Source: Aeromicrobium ginsengisoli
Lineage (GTDB): Bacteria > Actinomycetota > Actinomycetes > Propionibacteriales > Nocardioidaceae
Assembly: GCF_004134905.2 (NCBI RefSeq)
Contig: NZ_SDPQ02000002.1
Span: forward strand, 806,001-870,000
Direction: 5' to 3'
DNA: 64,000 bases
Shown: positions 25,443 through 33,240 of the stretch, piece after piece
Numbering within the stretch: position 1 is the stretch's first letter
Layout of the letters: each line of letters begins with the position of its first letter
Position numbers and translations under genes: made by a program
Notes under the pieces: generated by a model
The model's database searches: none
What the model saw: the letters and a program-made list of their open reading frames with translations, nothing else
What the model was told of the DNA's origin: nothing

Positions 25443-25667
25443 ATGAGACTTCCCAAGTCGCGCGGAGGTCGATTTCTTTCCGCGATTGGACTGCTGCTCG
25501 CCGTCGTCCACATCTTCCGGATGATCGACGCCTTGGCCGATGACCGTTCGCCCGTGAACGCGGCGTTGGGCCTGGTGGTCGGGATCTGCATCGTCGCCCA
25601 AGGCTATCTAGTCAGGCACGAGCCAATCGCGTCGAATCCTCCGAACAACGGAAACGATTTGGGATGA
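25443..25667 (+). CDS. small hypothetical membrane protein
   Basis: This is a 74-residue protein with two membrane segments (FLSAIGLLLAVVHIFRMI and ALGLVVGICIVAQGYLV). A TAGATT -10 box ends six bases before the ATG, a leaderless arrangement. It is next to another small membrane protein gene with the same promoter style. Function is unknown. Confidence 0.6.
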   Translation: MRLPKSRGGRFLSAIGLLLAVVHIFRMIDALADDRSPVNAALGLVVGICIVAQGYLVRHEPIASNPPNNGNDLG

Positions 25668-25860
25668 CATCGCCTGCGAGCTGCTAAACACGCATGCCCC
25701 GAGTGGTCGCCTGCACGCTGAACTGCTCCACCTGACTCGCATCATTTCGCCCGCGTCAGCCTGCCACAAGCGGGTCTCTGATGCGAGGCCGGGACCGACG
25801 TTTAGGGGCTGGGCTCGTCGCGCCTAGCGTTCGGTGCTCCAAAAGGCGGGCTCTCACATG

Positions 25861-26094
25861 TCACGAACCGTCGAGTGGGCCGTTGCGCGGGGCGGGGGCG
25901 TAATTATTGCGCTCGACGATGCGACCGTCCTTGTCCTTGATGATGTGCTCGACTGCGAGCCGCTTGGCTTCATAGTGGCCAGCGATGACCTCCCGTTCCT
26001 TTGTCGGGGACGTGTGAAACGGGTCAGTCTTGCCTTCGAAACGGCTGTGCCAGGAAGAGCCGTCAAAGTAGGTCTCAACGTCACCTTGGGTCAT
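25861..26094 (-). CDS. DUF2188-like small protein
   Basis: These 77 residues match the DUF2188 pattern: an N-terminal DGSSWHSRFEG strand pair, a central helix with HYEAKRLAVEHIIK, and a DGRIVERNNYAP ending, the counterpart of the family's DGR-I-x-x-NSYG-DP. Family function is unknown. A GAAGGA site precedes the ATG at 26094. A long opposite-strand frame over the same bases is a shadow. Confidence 0.65.
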   Translation of the reverse strand: MTQGDVETYFDGSSWHSRFEGKTDPFHTSPTKEREVIAGHYEAKRLAVEHIIKDKDGRIVERNNYAPAPRNGPLDGS

Positions 26095-26398
26095 CGGCCG
26101 TCCTTCGTCGCTAGCCAGGATGTACCCCGATCTTCGAGATCGCCACAGATGACCGCGCAAGCTGAAACTCACGCACGCATGAAGGGGGCGGAGTTGGACT
26201 CGGTGCGCTACAGCACCAGCAACTCAGGATGGGAGTATCACGAGCTCGACGAGCGCTGAGGGAGATCAGCCTCCGTGCAGAGTCCAACTCCGCCACGACA
26301 TTCTGTCATCACCACGGGCCCCCACAGAACTTCAGCAAATCCCGCCAAATCCCGATGAACCGGGTCTAAACGCTTGGCAACACAACTAAAATCAGTGC

Positions 26399-26743
26399 AT
26401 GAGGGAGAAGGTCACTGGAGCCTGCGCGGTCTGCGGGCAACGCGTGAGCCGCTACTGGGGCATTGGCGCCACGTACGTTCCCCACGGCGAAACCGGCGAG
26501 GACGTACTCAGCGACATCACCGTCGCCGGGTTCTGCCGAACCCACAAGGACCAGGTCATTGAAGTCGCACGCGCCGACACCGCAGCCAAGGGAACGATCC
26601 AGACGTTCATGGACCCATTCGAGTTGCGCGAACACCAAGTCAGAGACTTCTTCGCCATGGCCGCATCCATCGGACCTGGCTCACCGCCGGACTCTCCGAT
26701 ATTTAGCCAACGCCTCCCGCTGAAGGAGCGCGAGAATAATTAA
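26399..26743 (+). CDS. small protein with CxxC/CxxH putative zinc site
   Basis: This is a 114-residue protein with Cys8 and Cys11 (CAVCG) and Cys46/His49 (FCRTH), spaced as a treble-clef-like zinc ribbon. The C-terminal half is helical and polar. It is leaderless by position: TAAAAT ends six bases before the ATG. It is unrelated to the secreted-protein gene convergent to its right. No family is recognised. Confidence 0.6.
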   Translation: MREKVTGACAVCGQRVSRYWGIGATYVPHGETGEDVLSDITVAGFCRTHKDQVIEVARADTAAKGTIQTFMDPFELREHQVRDFFAMAASIGPGSPPDSPIFSQRLPLKERENN

Positions 26744-26873
26744 CAGCCCTGCACGCTCCCCGTCTAGACCACCGACCCGGGCGTTCGTTCATGCCCGGCA
26801 GTATGGCCGTCATCGCAGACACTTGGCGTCGACGACGCACTCGGCCCGTGCCATATCGCCGCGAGCGTGCTGG

Positions 26874-29800
26874 TCACGGGACGGTGTAGAGGTCGAAGGT
26901 GTAGGTGCCGGTCTTGCCGGAGTCCGCGGTGACCTCGAGCCGATAGTCGCCGGCGGGGAGGTTGTCGAACTGTGGGTCGGTGTTGCAGCTGCCCGAGCGG
27001 ACGGTCTGGCTCTGCTGGTTGAGCAATCTCCATTGCTGATAGGTGAAACCTGGCTGCGACACACACGTCTTGTTGTTCAACACCACCGACTGGCCCCCAG
27101 ACGCCACCGTAAACCGGTACACGTCCTTGGAGAACTTGGTTTCGAGGTTGCCTGCGCCGCTGCCGGGGACTCCGTTGGAGACGGCGAAGGGCGTGCTGGT
27201 CACCGTTGCGTCAAAGTATTGAGGGGGATCGACCACGAACAGGTCGAAAGAGTACGTTCCGCCGATCTGGGTGGTCGTGAACTCCAGCTGGTACTCGCCG
27301 GCCGGCAGATTGTCGAATTGCTTGTCTGAGCTGCAGTTGCCCGTGATCGAAAGGGCTCCGGGGCCGGTCAGCTTCCAGTTCGAATACGCCATCCCGGGCT
27401 GTGACACGCAGGTCTTGTTGTCCAAGAAGATCGTTTGCCCGCCGCTAGGAACGGTGAACTTGTACCGATCCTTTGACGCGATGGTCTCAAGGTTTCCCGC
27501 GCCAGCCGACGGGACGCCGTTGGAGACCGCTGCCGGTGACCCGACCGCGGTCGACACCGTGAACGTCTGAGGGTCTGGGACGGTGAACAAGTCGAAGGTG
27601 TAGGTGCCGGTCTTGCCTGAGTCCGCGGTGACCTCGAGCCGATAATCGCCTGCGGGCAGGTCGTCAAACACTGGGTCGGTGTTGCAGCTACCCGAGCGGA
27701 CCGTCTGATCCTGACTATTGAGCAGCTTCCACTGCTGATAGGTGAAACCTGGCTGCGACACGCACGTCTTGTTGTTCAGCACCACCGACTGACCCCCGGC
27801 GGGAACGGTGAACCGATACACGTCCTTGGAGAACTTGGTTTCGAGGTTGCCTGCGCCGCTGCCGGGGACTCCGTTAGAGACTGCGAAGGGGGTGCTGGTC
27901 ACTGTGGTGTCAAAGCTTTGTGGATCATCGATCACGAAGAGGTCGAAAGAGTACGTCCCGCCGATCTGGGTGGTCGTGAACTCCAGCTGGTACTCGCCGG
28001 CCGGGAGATTGTCGAATTGCTTGTCTGAGCTGCAGCTACCCGTCGAAAGAGATGCGCCTGTGGAACTGATTAGCGCCCAACTGGAGTACGCCATCCCCGG
28101 TTGTGACACGCATGTCTTGTTGTCCAAAAGGAGGTTGCGCCCGCCGGTCGGCACAGTGAATCGGTAGATGTCTTTCGAGGCGACCGTCTCAAGGTTGCCA
28201 GCACCAGTGGCCGGGACGCCGTTCGATACGGATGCAGGCGTGGTGTCCGAAAGCGTGAGATTGAAGGCCTGCGGATCCGGGACGGTGTAGAGGTCGAAGG
28301 TGTAGGTGCCGGTCTTGCCGGAGTCCGCGGTGACCTCGAGCCGATAGTCGCCGGCGGGGAGGTTGTCGAACTGTGGGTCGGTGTTGCAGCTGCCCGAGCG
28401 GACGGTCTGGCTCTGCTGGTTGAGCAATCTCCATTGCTGATAGGTGAAACCTGGCTGCGACACACACGTCTTGTTGTTCAACACCACCGACTGGCCCCCA
28501 GACGCCACCGTAAACCGGTACACGTCCTTGGAGAACTTGGTTTCGAGGTTGCCTGCGCCGCTGCCGGGGACTCCGTTGGAGACGGCGAAGGGCGTGCTGG
28601 TCACCGTTGCGTCAAAGTATTGAGGGGGATCGACCACGAACAGGTCGAAAGAGTACGTTCCGCCGATCTGGGTGGTCGTGAACTCCAGCTGGTACTCGCC
28701 GGCCGGCAGATTGTCGAATTGCTTGTCTGAGCTGCAGTTGCCCGTGATCGAAAGGGCTCCGGGGCCGGTCAGCTTCCAGTTCGAATACGCCATCCCGGGC
28801 TGTGACACGCAGGTCTTGTTGTCCAAGAAGATCGTTTGCCCGCCGCTAGGAACGGTGAACTTGTACCGATCCTTTGACGCGATGGTCTCAAGGTTTCCCG
28901 CGCCAGCCGACGGGACGCCGTTGGAGACCGCTGCCGGTGACCCGACCGCGGTCGACACCGTGAACGTCTGAGGGTCTGGGACGGTGAACAAGTCGAAGGT
29001 GTAGGTGCCGGTCTTGCCTGAGTCCGCGGTGACCTCGAGCCGATAATCGCCTGCGGGCAGGTCGTCAAACACTGGGTCGGTGTTGCAGCTACCCGAGCGG
29101 ACCGTCTGATCCTGACTATTGAGCAGCTTCCACTGCTGATAGGTGAAACCTGGCTGCGACACGCACGTCTTGTTGTTCAGCACCACCGACTGACCCCCGG
29201 CGGGAACGGTGAACCGATACACGTCCTTGGAAACTGCGCCCTCAATGTTGCCCATGCCGGACTCTGGATCCCCGTTAGAGACCGAAGCGGACCCATCCGA
29301 CATGTCGAGGGTCGCGACGTCGGGTGCGACTGTATCGGCATCGATCGACAGGTTGTCGATTCCAAACGTGTGGTGTGTTGACCCATTCCCGTCTGAGAAG
29401 CCGATAGTGGCTCTGAGTTCAGCGGATCTGTCTGTGGTCGAGGCGGTGATCGGATAGATCCAGTAGGGCTTTCCGCTGTCAAGCGTGCCGCTAGCGCTGG
29501 GGGAGGGGAGGTCTTGGCCTTGTGGTGCTTCGGTAGTTGAGTCGCCGTGGATGGTTGTCTGCCATCGTTTGTCGTCATTGATAGTGAGCGTGACCTTTTG
29601 CTGATCTGTGTCGCGCGACCAATCGCCGATCACTATCAGGTCGAAGTCGACGCTGGTCGCGGTGTGCGGGTCCATGTCGATGACTGAGAAACCGTAGGCG
29701 TCGCTGTCGGCCACGGGACCCGCGAAGTGAGACGTATGCGAGTCATCGCCCACTTGCCGGAAGCGAAAGGTGGATGGGATGTCACCTTCGAAGTCAACGT

Positions 29801-31700
29801 TGAGGGCGCCATTGGTTAGATAGGCGTCGTCTGGTGAGGCAGCCGGAGCTGTCGCTGCGACGGCGTCATGGAGGTACGTTTCTTCGCCCAGAGCCAGAAG
29901 GTCGAAGACACAGCTCGACATTGCGACGCCCTCCACGACGCCTGCTTCTCGGCAGCTCTGTTCTGCCGCCTTCTGATCGGACAGGGAGTAATCGTCAAGC
30001 GTCAGAGCGCTGGCTGGGAACGTTGGGTCGGCGAAGGTCTCCGGGCCCTGACCGGCGGCATATGTGAAGAGACTCGAATCAGCGTCGACGCGCCAAGAAT
30101 TCGCGAACAAGGTGTGGATCGTGGTCGGGGTCGGATTGCTGGACAATTGTGTCCCGTTCCGGAGTTTGAAGTCGTTCGCTCGGAGCCCGTCGTTGTTCCC
30201 AAGGAGGCCGGCAGTCGGTGTCCCGGCGGGTACATATGTGCCGATTGCTCCCGTGGCAGTTTGGAAGCGCACGACTGGACGCTTCGTGTACCCCGGAGCG
30301 AAGACATAGAAGGTCGACCCGTTGCGGATCACTGCAGAACTATTCCCAAGGTAGGCGTATCCGCCGTCCTCGATAGCAACCGATTCGCCATTGATGAGGA
30401 CGCTGGTCGATCCCATCTTGAGTTCAACCTTGTGGCCGTTGGCTTCCACCGCGACTGCCTTGGTGAGACTGACCTTTGACGTCTCACTCGGTGGGAGAAA
30501 CCTGGCTTGAACCGTGAAGTCAGAGTCAGGGACATCGAGGAGATCGAATTCGCCTTGCGCCTGGAAGTCGTAGCCCAACCCGTCGAGCGTCCGCAGGTGT
30601 GGATCTCCGATAGCGCCCGCCGCCCCCATCATGTCATTGATCGATCCAGCAAGACCCGCGACGAAAATCTTGCCAGCCCCGCTGATGATGTGTATTCCGT
30701 TGCCGATCATCCACAGTTGGTAACCCGCGTACGCGGACATCATCGCGGTAATGGTGTCTTGGTCGATACATACCCATTCACACAGAGCCGAGGTCGCGCC
30801 GGCGAGCTCGTCCGCCCACTTGTGGAAGTCAACTAGCTCGCTGGTCGGATCCGGGAACGGGGGCCCGTCGTCTGTGTCGTCCGGGCTACCCGGAACTACG
30901 ATCGGGTACCCCTTGCCATTTGGCTTGTCTTCTGGTTCCTCCTCGGGAACTTGGCGAGGTTCTGTGTCGTCGGACTCGCAGTTGGTCTGCTGCGTCTTAT
31001 GGACGACTAGTACCCCCTTCAGGGAAGGGTGAGGCGTCGTGGCGTAGGTCTCGATGATCCGCTTGCCGCCGTCTTTGCAGTACGTGTTTGTTCGGATTCG
31101 AAAGGTGTCGCCCGAGAGGCTGGCCGCGTCGCCTGGCACGGCGCGATCACCGAGAGCATTGATATAGCCGTCCAATTGGCGGCCAACTCCTGGATATGAG
31201 GGTTCCCACGTCCCTTTGACCTCGATGACATGAACGACTGGATTGCTCGACGTGTGGTTGTACTCGACAATGTCTGCATAGCCTGCGGCTTGAACCTCCC
31301 ATTGCACGTCAGGAGATATCCCGGTCCGCGAGCGCGCCGGGGATGTCTCATTCAATCTTGCGATCGCGCGCATTTGAGCAATGAGTTCTCGAGCGCGCCC
31401 GCTGCCGCCGCACTGCTGCTGATCGTAGATTGTGCCTGGGATACGCGCGGCCGGGTCAATCAAGCATGCTGCCCTGATCCGGGCGCGGGTTGTCCTTTCT
31501 GTTCCCGCAATACACCGCTTTTCTCCGGCGGGTGGGATAGACGACTTGGTGTCGTTCGCACAGGATCCGCCGCTGACGGTCACAGCGGCAGCGGGTGCGG
31601 ACAGCGACAGATTGCCTGGCAGGAAGGTTGTCCCGACCGCGATTGCGAGCGCGAGGACGCAGATTCTTACAAGCTGATGTGTTGGTCCCTTGAAGCTCAT
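26874..31700 (-). CDS. giant secreted protein: endonuclease-fold-like region, VWD domain, seven 117-residue repeats
   Basis: This is 1608 residues. ATG 31700 gives a signal peptide (basic start, hydrophobic core, SAPAAA near residue 39). Residues 120-240 contain ADIVEYNHTS and VVHVIEVKG (Asp143, Glu160, Lys162), a PD-(D/E)xK-like core. A disordered acidic linker follows, then a von Willebrand type D domain from GDPHLRTLDGLGYDFQAQGE (365) to about 570 with GLLGNNDG. A beta-rich region leads to seven tandem PPC-like repeats from about residue 793 to the end, each with NKTCVSQPG and a second cysteine (GSC or GNC). Types alternate A-B-A-B-A-B-A. It probably acts at the cell surface or outside. 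Confidence 0.75.
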   Translation of the reverse strand: MSFKGPTHQLVRICVLALAIAVGTTFLPGNLSLSAPAAAVTVSGGSCANDTKSSIPPAGEKRCIAGTERTTRARIRAACLIDPAARIPGTIYDQQQCGGSGRARELIAQMRAIARLNETSPARSRTGISPDVQWEVQAAGYADIVEYNHTSSNPVVHVIEVKGTWEPSYPGVGRQLDGYINALGDRAVPGDAASLSGDTFRIRTNTYCKDGGKRIIETYATTPHPSLKGVLVVHKTQQTNCESDDTEPRQVPEEEPEDKPNGKGYPIVVPGSPDDTDDGPPFPDPTSELVDFHKWADELAGATSALCEWVCIDQDTITAMMSAYAGYQLWMIGNGIHIISGAGKIFVAGLAGSINDMMGAAGAIGDPHLRTLDGLGYDFQAQGEFDLLDVPDSDFTVQARFLPPSETSKVSLTKAVAVEANGHKVELKMGSTSVLINGESVAIEDGGYAYLGNSSAVIRNGSTFYVFAPGYTKRPVVRFQTATGAIGTYVPAGTPTAGLLGNNDGLRANDFKLRNGTQLSSNPTPTTIHTLFANSWRVDADSSLFTYAAGQGPETFADPTFPASALTLDDYSLSDQKAAEQSCREAGVVEGVAMSSCVFDLLALGEETYLHDAVAATAPAASPDDAYLTNGALNVDFEGDIPSTFRFRQVGDDSHTSHFAGPVADSDAYGFSVIDMDPHTATSVDFDLIVIGDWSRDTDQQKVTLTINDDKRWQTTIHGDSTTEAPQGQDLPSPSASGTLDSGKPYWIYPITASTTDRSAELRATIGFSDGNGSTHHTFGIDNLSIDADTVAPDVATLDMSDGSASVSNGDPESGMGNIEGAVSKDVYRFTVPAGGQSVVLNNKTCVSQPGFTYQQWKLLNSQDQTVRSGSCNTDPVFDDLPAGDYRLEVTADSGKTGTYTFDLFTVPDPQTFTVSTAVGSPAAVSNGVPSAGAGNLETIASKDRYKFTVPSGGQTIFLDNKTCVSQPGMAYSNWKLTGPGALSITGNCSSDKQFDNLPAGEYQLEFTTTQIGGTYSFDLFVVDPPQYFDATVTSTPFAVSNGVPGSGAGNLETKFSKDVYRFTVASGGQSVVLNNKTCVSQPGFTYQQWRLLNQQSQTVRSGSCNTDPQFDNLPAGDYRLEVTADSGKTGTYTFDLYTVPDPQAFNLTLSDTTPASVSNGVPATGAGNLETVASKDIYRFTVPTGGRNLLLDNKTCVSQPGMAYSSWALISSTGASLSTGSCSSDKQFDNLPAGEYQLEFTTTQIGGTYSFDLFVIDDPQSFDTTVTSTPFAVSNGVPGSGAGNLETKFSKDVYRFTVPAGGQSVVLNNKTCVSQPGFTYQQWKLLNSQDQTVRSGSCNTDPVFDDLPAGDYRLEVTADSGKTGTYTFDLFTVPDPQTFTVSTAVGSPAAVSNGVPSAGAGNLETIASKDRYKFTVPSGGQTIFLDNKTCVSQPGMAYSNWKLTGPGALSITGNCSSDKQFDNLPAGEYQLEFTTTQIGGTYSFDLFVVDPPQYFDATVTSTPFAVSNGVPGSGAGNLETKFSKDVYRFTVASGGQSVVLNNKTCVSQPGFTYQQWRLLNQQSQTVRSGSCNTDPQFDNLPAGDYRLEVTADSGKTGTYTFDLYTVP
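26877..27830. repeat. 954-base direct repeat, copy 1
   Basis: Comparing the lines shows identity with 28278-29231 at every base, offset 1401. It covers about two and three-quarter 117-residue units at the 3' end of the giant gene. The offset equals 467 codons, so loss or gain of a block keeps the reading frame. Confidence 0.9.
28278..29231. repeat. 954-base direct repeat, copy 2
   Basis: This is the second copy of the perfect repeat within the giant gene. The intervening 447 bases (27831-28277) encode related but diverged units, and identity ends abruptly at 29231/29232, which marks a recent duplication or gene conversion. Confidence 0.9.
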
Positions 31701-31744
31701 CTCGTCCCTCTCGAGGTGTCGCTCAGGTTGGAAACGCGACGGTA

Positions 31745-32920
31745 TCAAGTGGCGGGGTTGTCCCGCAGCGGTTTCCAAGTCGGGTTCGCCAGCAGGTCCG
31801 TCAGGTCCTCTCGTGCGCTCGCATACAGCTCAAAAGTTGGAGGCATCGCGAACCAGGGTTCGAGATCGCGATCCGTCACGAGCACCTTGCCGGCCCCCAG
31901 GTCCTGGGTGACCCAACGCCCCGCTGACGGAATGGGGCGGTGAGCGGGCCCGACCAGCTGGATCCCGTAAGCGTTGACGATCCGACGGCATTCTTCATCA
32001 CGATCCAACCAGAGCACGTCCGGATGCACTTTGATCCACGGACGCCAAATATCACGGTGCAACTCCCTCCATAGTCCAGGAGTGACGTTGCGGCGTTGCA
32101 CCATGGCGTAGTCCACCTCAGCGTGCAGCTCCTTGATGACGCCTTCCAAATCCTCGACACACTCGCGCCACTCCAACGGCGGGCCGTCGCTAGCCACTCC
32201 GTAGATCACGTGTCCGTCGTCGGTGAACACAACAGTTCTTGCGAGGTCGACGTCGTAGCTTCTCATGAGACGTTCACGCTCGGATTTCGACAGTTTGACC
32301 GCGCGCGCAGAATCCAACCCACAACTCTGTCCGGCCCTCACCGAGGCAACCAAGATGTCTCGCCGTTGCTCGCGCGTGACCTTGAACGTGGAAAGCCCGG
32401 CCCAGAACCAATCCTCGCCTCCAGCAACGGCACACCAATTGAGAGCATGCTCAATGACGGCTTCGACCGCGTCAGGATCTGCCCTCCAAGATGTACCTTC
32501 TGGCCCTTCAATGCCGTCGGCGAGGTCAATGGTGCGTCCTCGGATGCTCAATCCGGCTACGAATCCGGGGGGCAAGTGCGCGCTGAGTGGGCTGTACTGC
32601 GACCTGACCAGACCGATTCGCGCATCTAGCCCAGCAAGGCGCGCCTGATCGGCGACCCGATCCAAGATGCTGCGCAGGATCTCGAGCTCATCGCATCGAT
32701 TGACGAAGAACATCAGTCCGCGAGGATATGGTGCGGGACCATTGACGTACCCGGCATCTTCTTCGTCCAGCTCCACGTTGAGGGACTCAACCCAAGGTGC
32801 GTATGCGGCGAGCAATTTCTCCGATGGCGCTGAAGACTCAACGCAGAACTCGACGTCTCTTCGCTCGCGTCTATTCCACTCGCGCACGATCGGCGCGGCT
32901 GAAACAACTACCTCTGACAC
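31745..32920 (-). CDS. hypothetical 391-residue protein upstream of the giant secreted protein
   Basis: I do not recognise this gene. It is a soluble, acidic protein with no signal peptide or membrane segment, many tryptophans (ALNWCAVAGGEDWFWAGL, WRELHRDIWRPWIKVHPD) and no catalytic motif I can name. It ends 44 bases before the giant gene on the same strand, so they are probably one operon. It could be an immunity-, chaperone- or regulator-type partner, but that is context only. Confidence 0.7.
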   Translation of the reverse strand: MSEVVVSAAPIVREWNRRERRDVEFCVESSAPSEKLLAAYAPWVESLNVELDEEDAGYVNGPAPYPRGLMFFVNRCDELEILRSILDRVADQARLAGLDARIGLVRSQYSPLSAHLPPGFVAGLSIRGRTIDLADGIEGPEGTSWRADPDAVEAVIEHALNWCAVAGGEDWFWAGLSTFKVTREQRRDILVASVRAGQSCGLDSARAVKLSKSERERLMRSYDVDLARTVVFTDDGHVIYGVASDGPPLEWRECVEDLEGVIKELHAEVDYAMVQRRNVTPGLWRELHRDIWRPWIKVHPDVLWLDRDEECRRIVNAYGIQLVGPAHRPIPSAGRWVTQDLGAGKVLVTDRDLEPWFAMPPTFELYASAREDLTDLLANPTWKPLRDNPAT

Positions 32921-33240
32921 GCTGGGTTCCCTCCCTCATGTGCGCACGAGGCTAGCAGCGTTCAGGATCATCGAAACGCAAACCTGGAGCGTGCGCTGCG
33001 CCTGTGACGTCCAAAACAAGAGGGCCGATTGAGGCCGACCCACAGTGCGTCATACCCGCGCGATGAGGTGCGTTTGGACGACCGCAGCTGCCGAAAATCC
33101 TCAGCCAGCCCCGCATACCGCCCTATGACCACTGCGGGTCGTGCAGCACGGGTGTGACTAGACCCGGATGGCGCTTTCAGGCGATAGACATGAATAGCTG
33201 ATGGCGACACGATGTAGTCATTCCCAGAAGGGTGAACATA
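32921..33240. other. 320-base intergenic region
   Basis: This holds the divergent promoters of the 391-residue gene and the 762-residue membrane-protein gene. I see no RNA gene, mobile element end or clear operator. Confidence 0.5.

Noticed and set aside
25834..26259. A 141-codon plus-strand frame
   Set aside because: It is antisense to the DUF2188-like gene, has no ribosome site and its translation resembles no protein; the minus strand fits a family pattern.
26877..29231. Regular repeats that could be taken for a CRISPR array or mobile element
   Set aside because: The repeats are coding, about 351 bases per unit and in frame throughout a single gene; there are no short palindromic repeats, spacers, cas genes or transposase.
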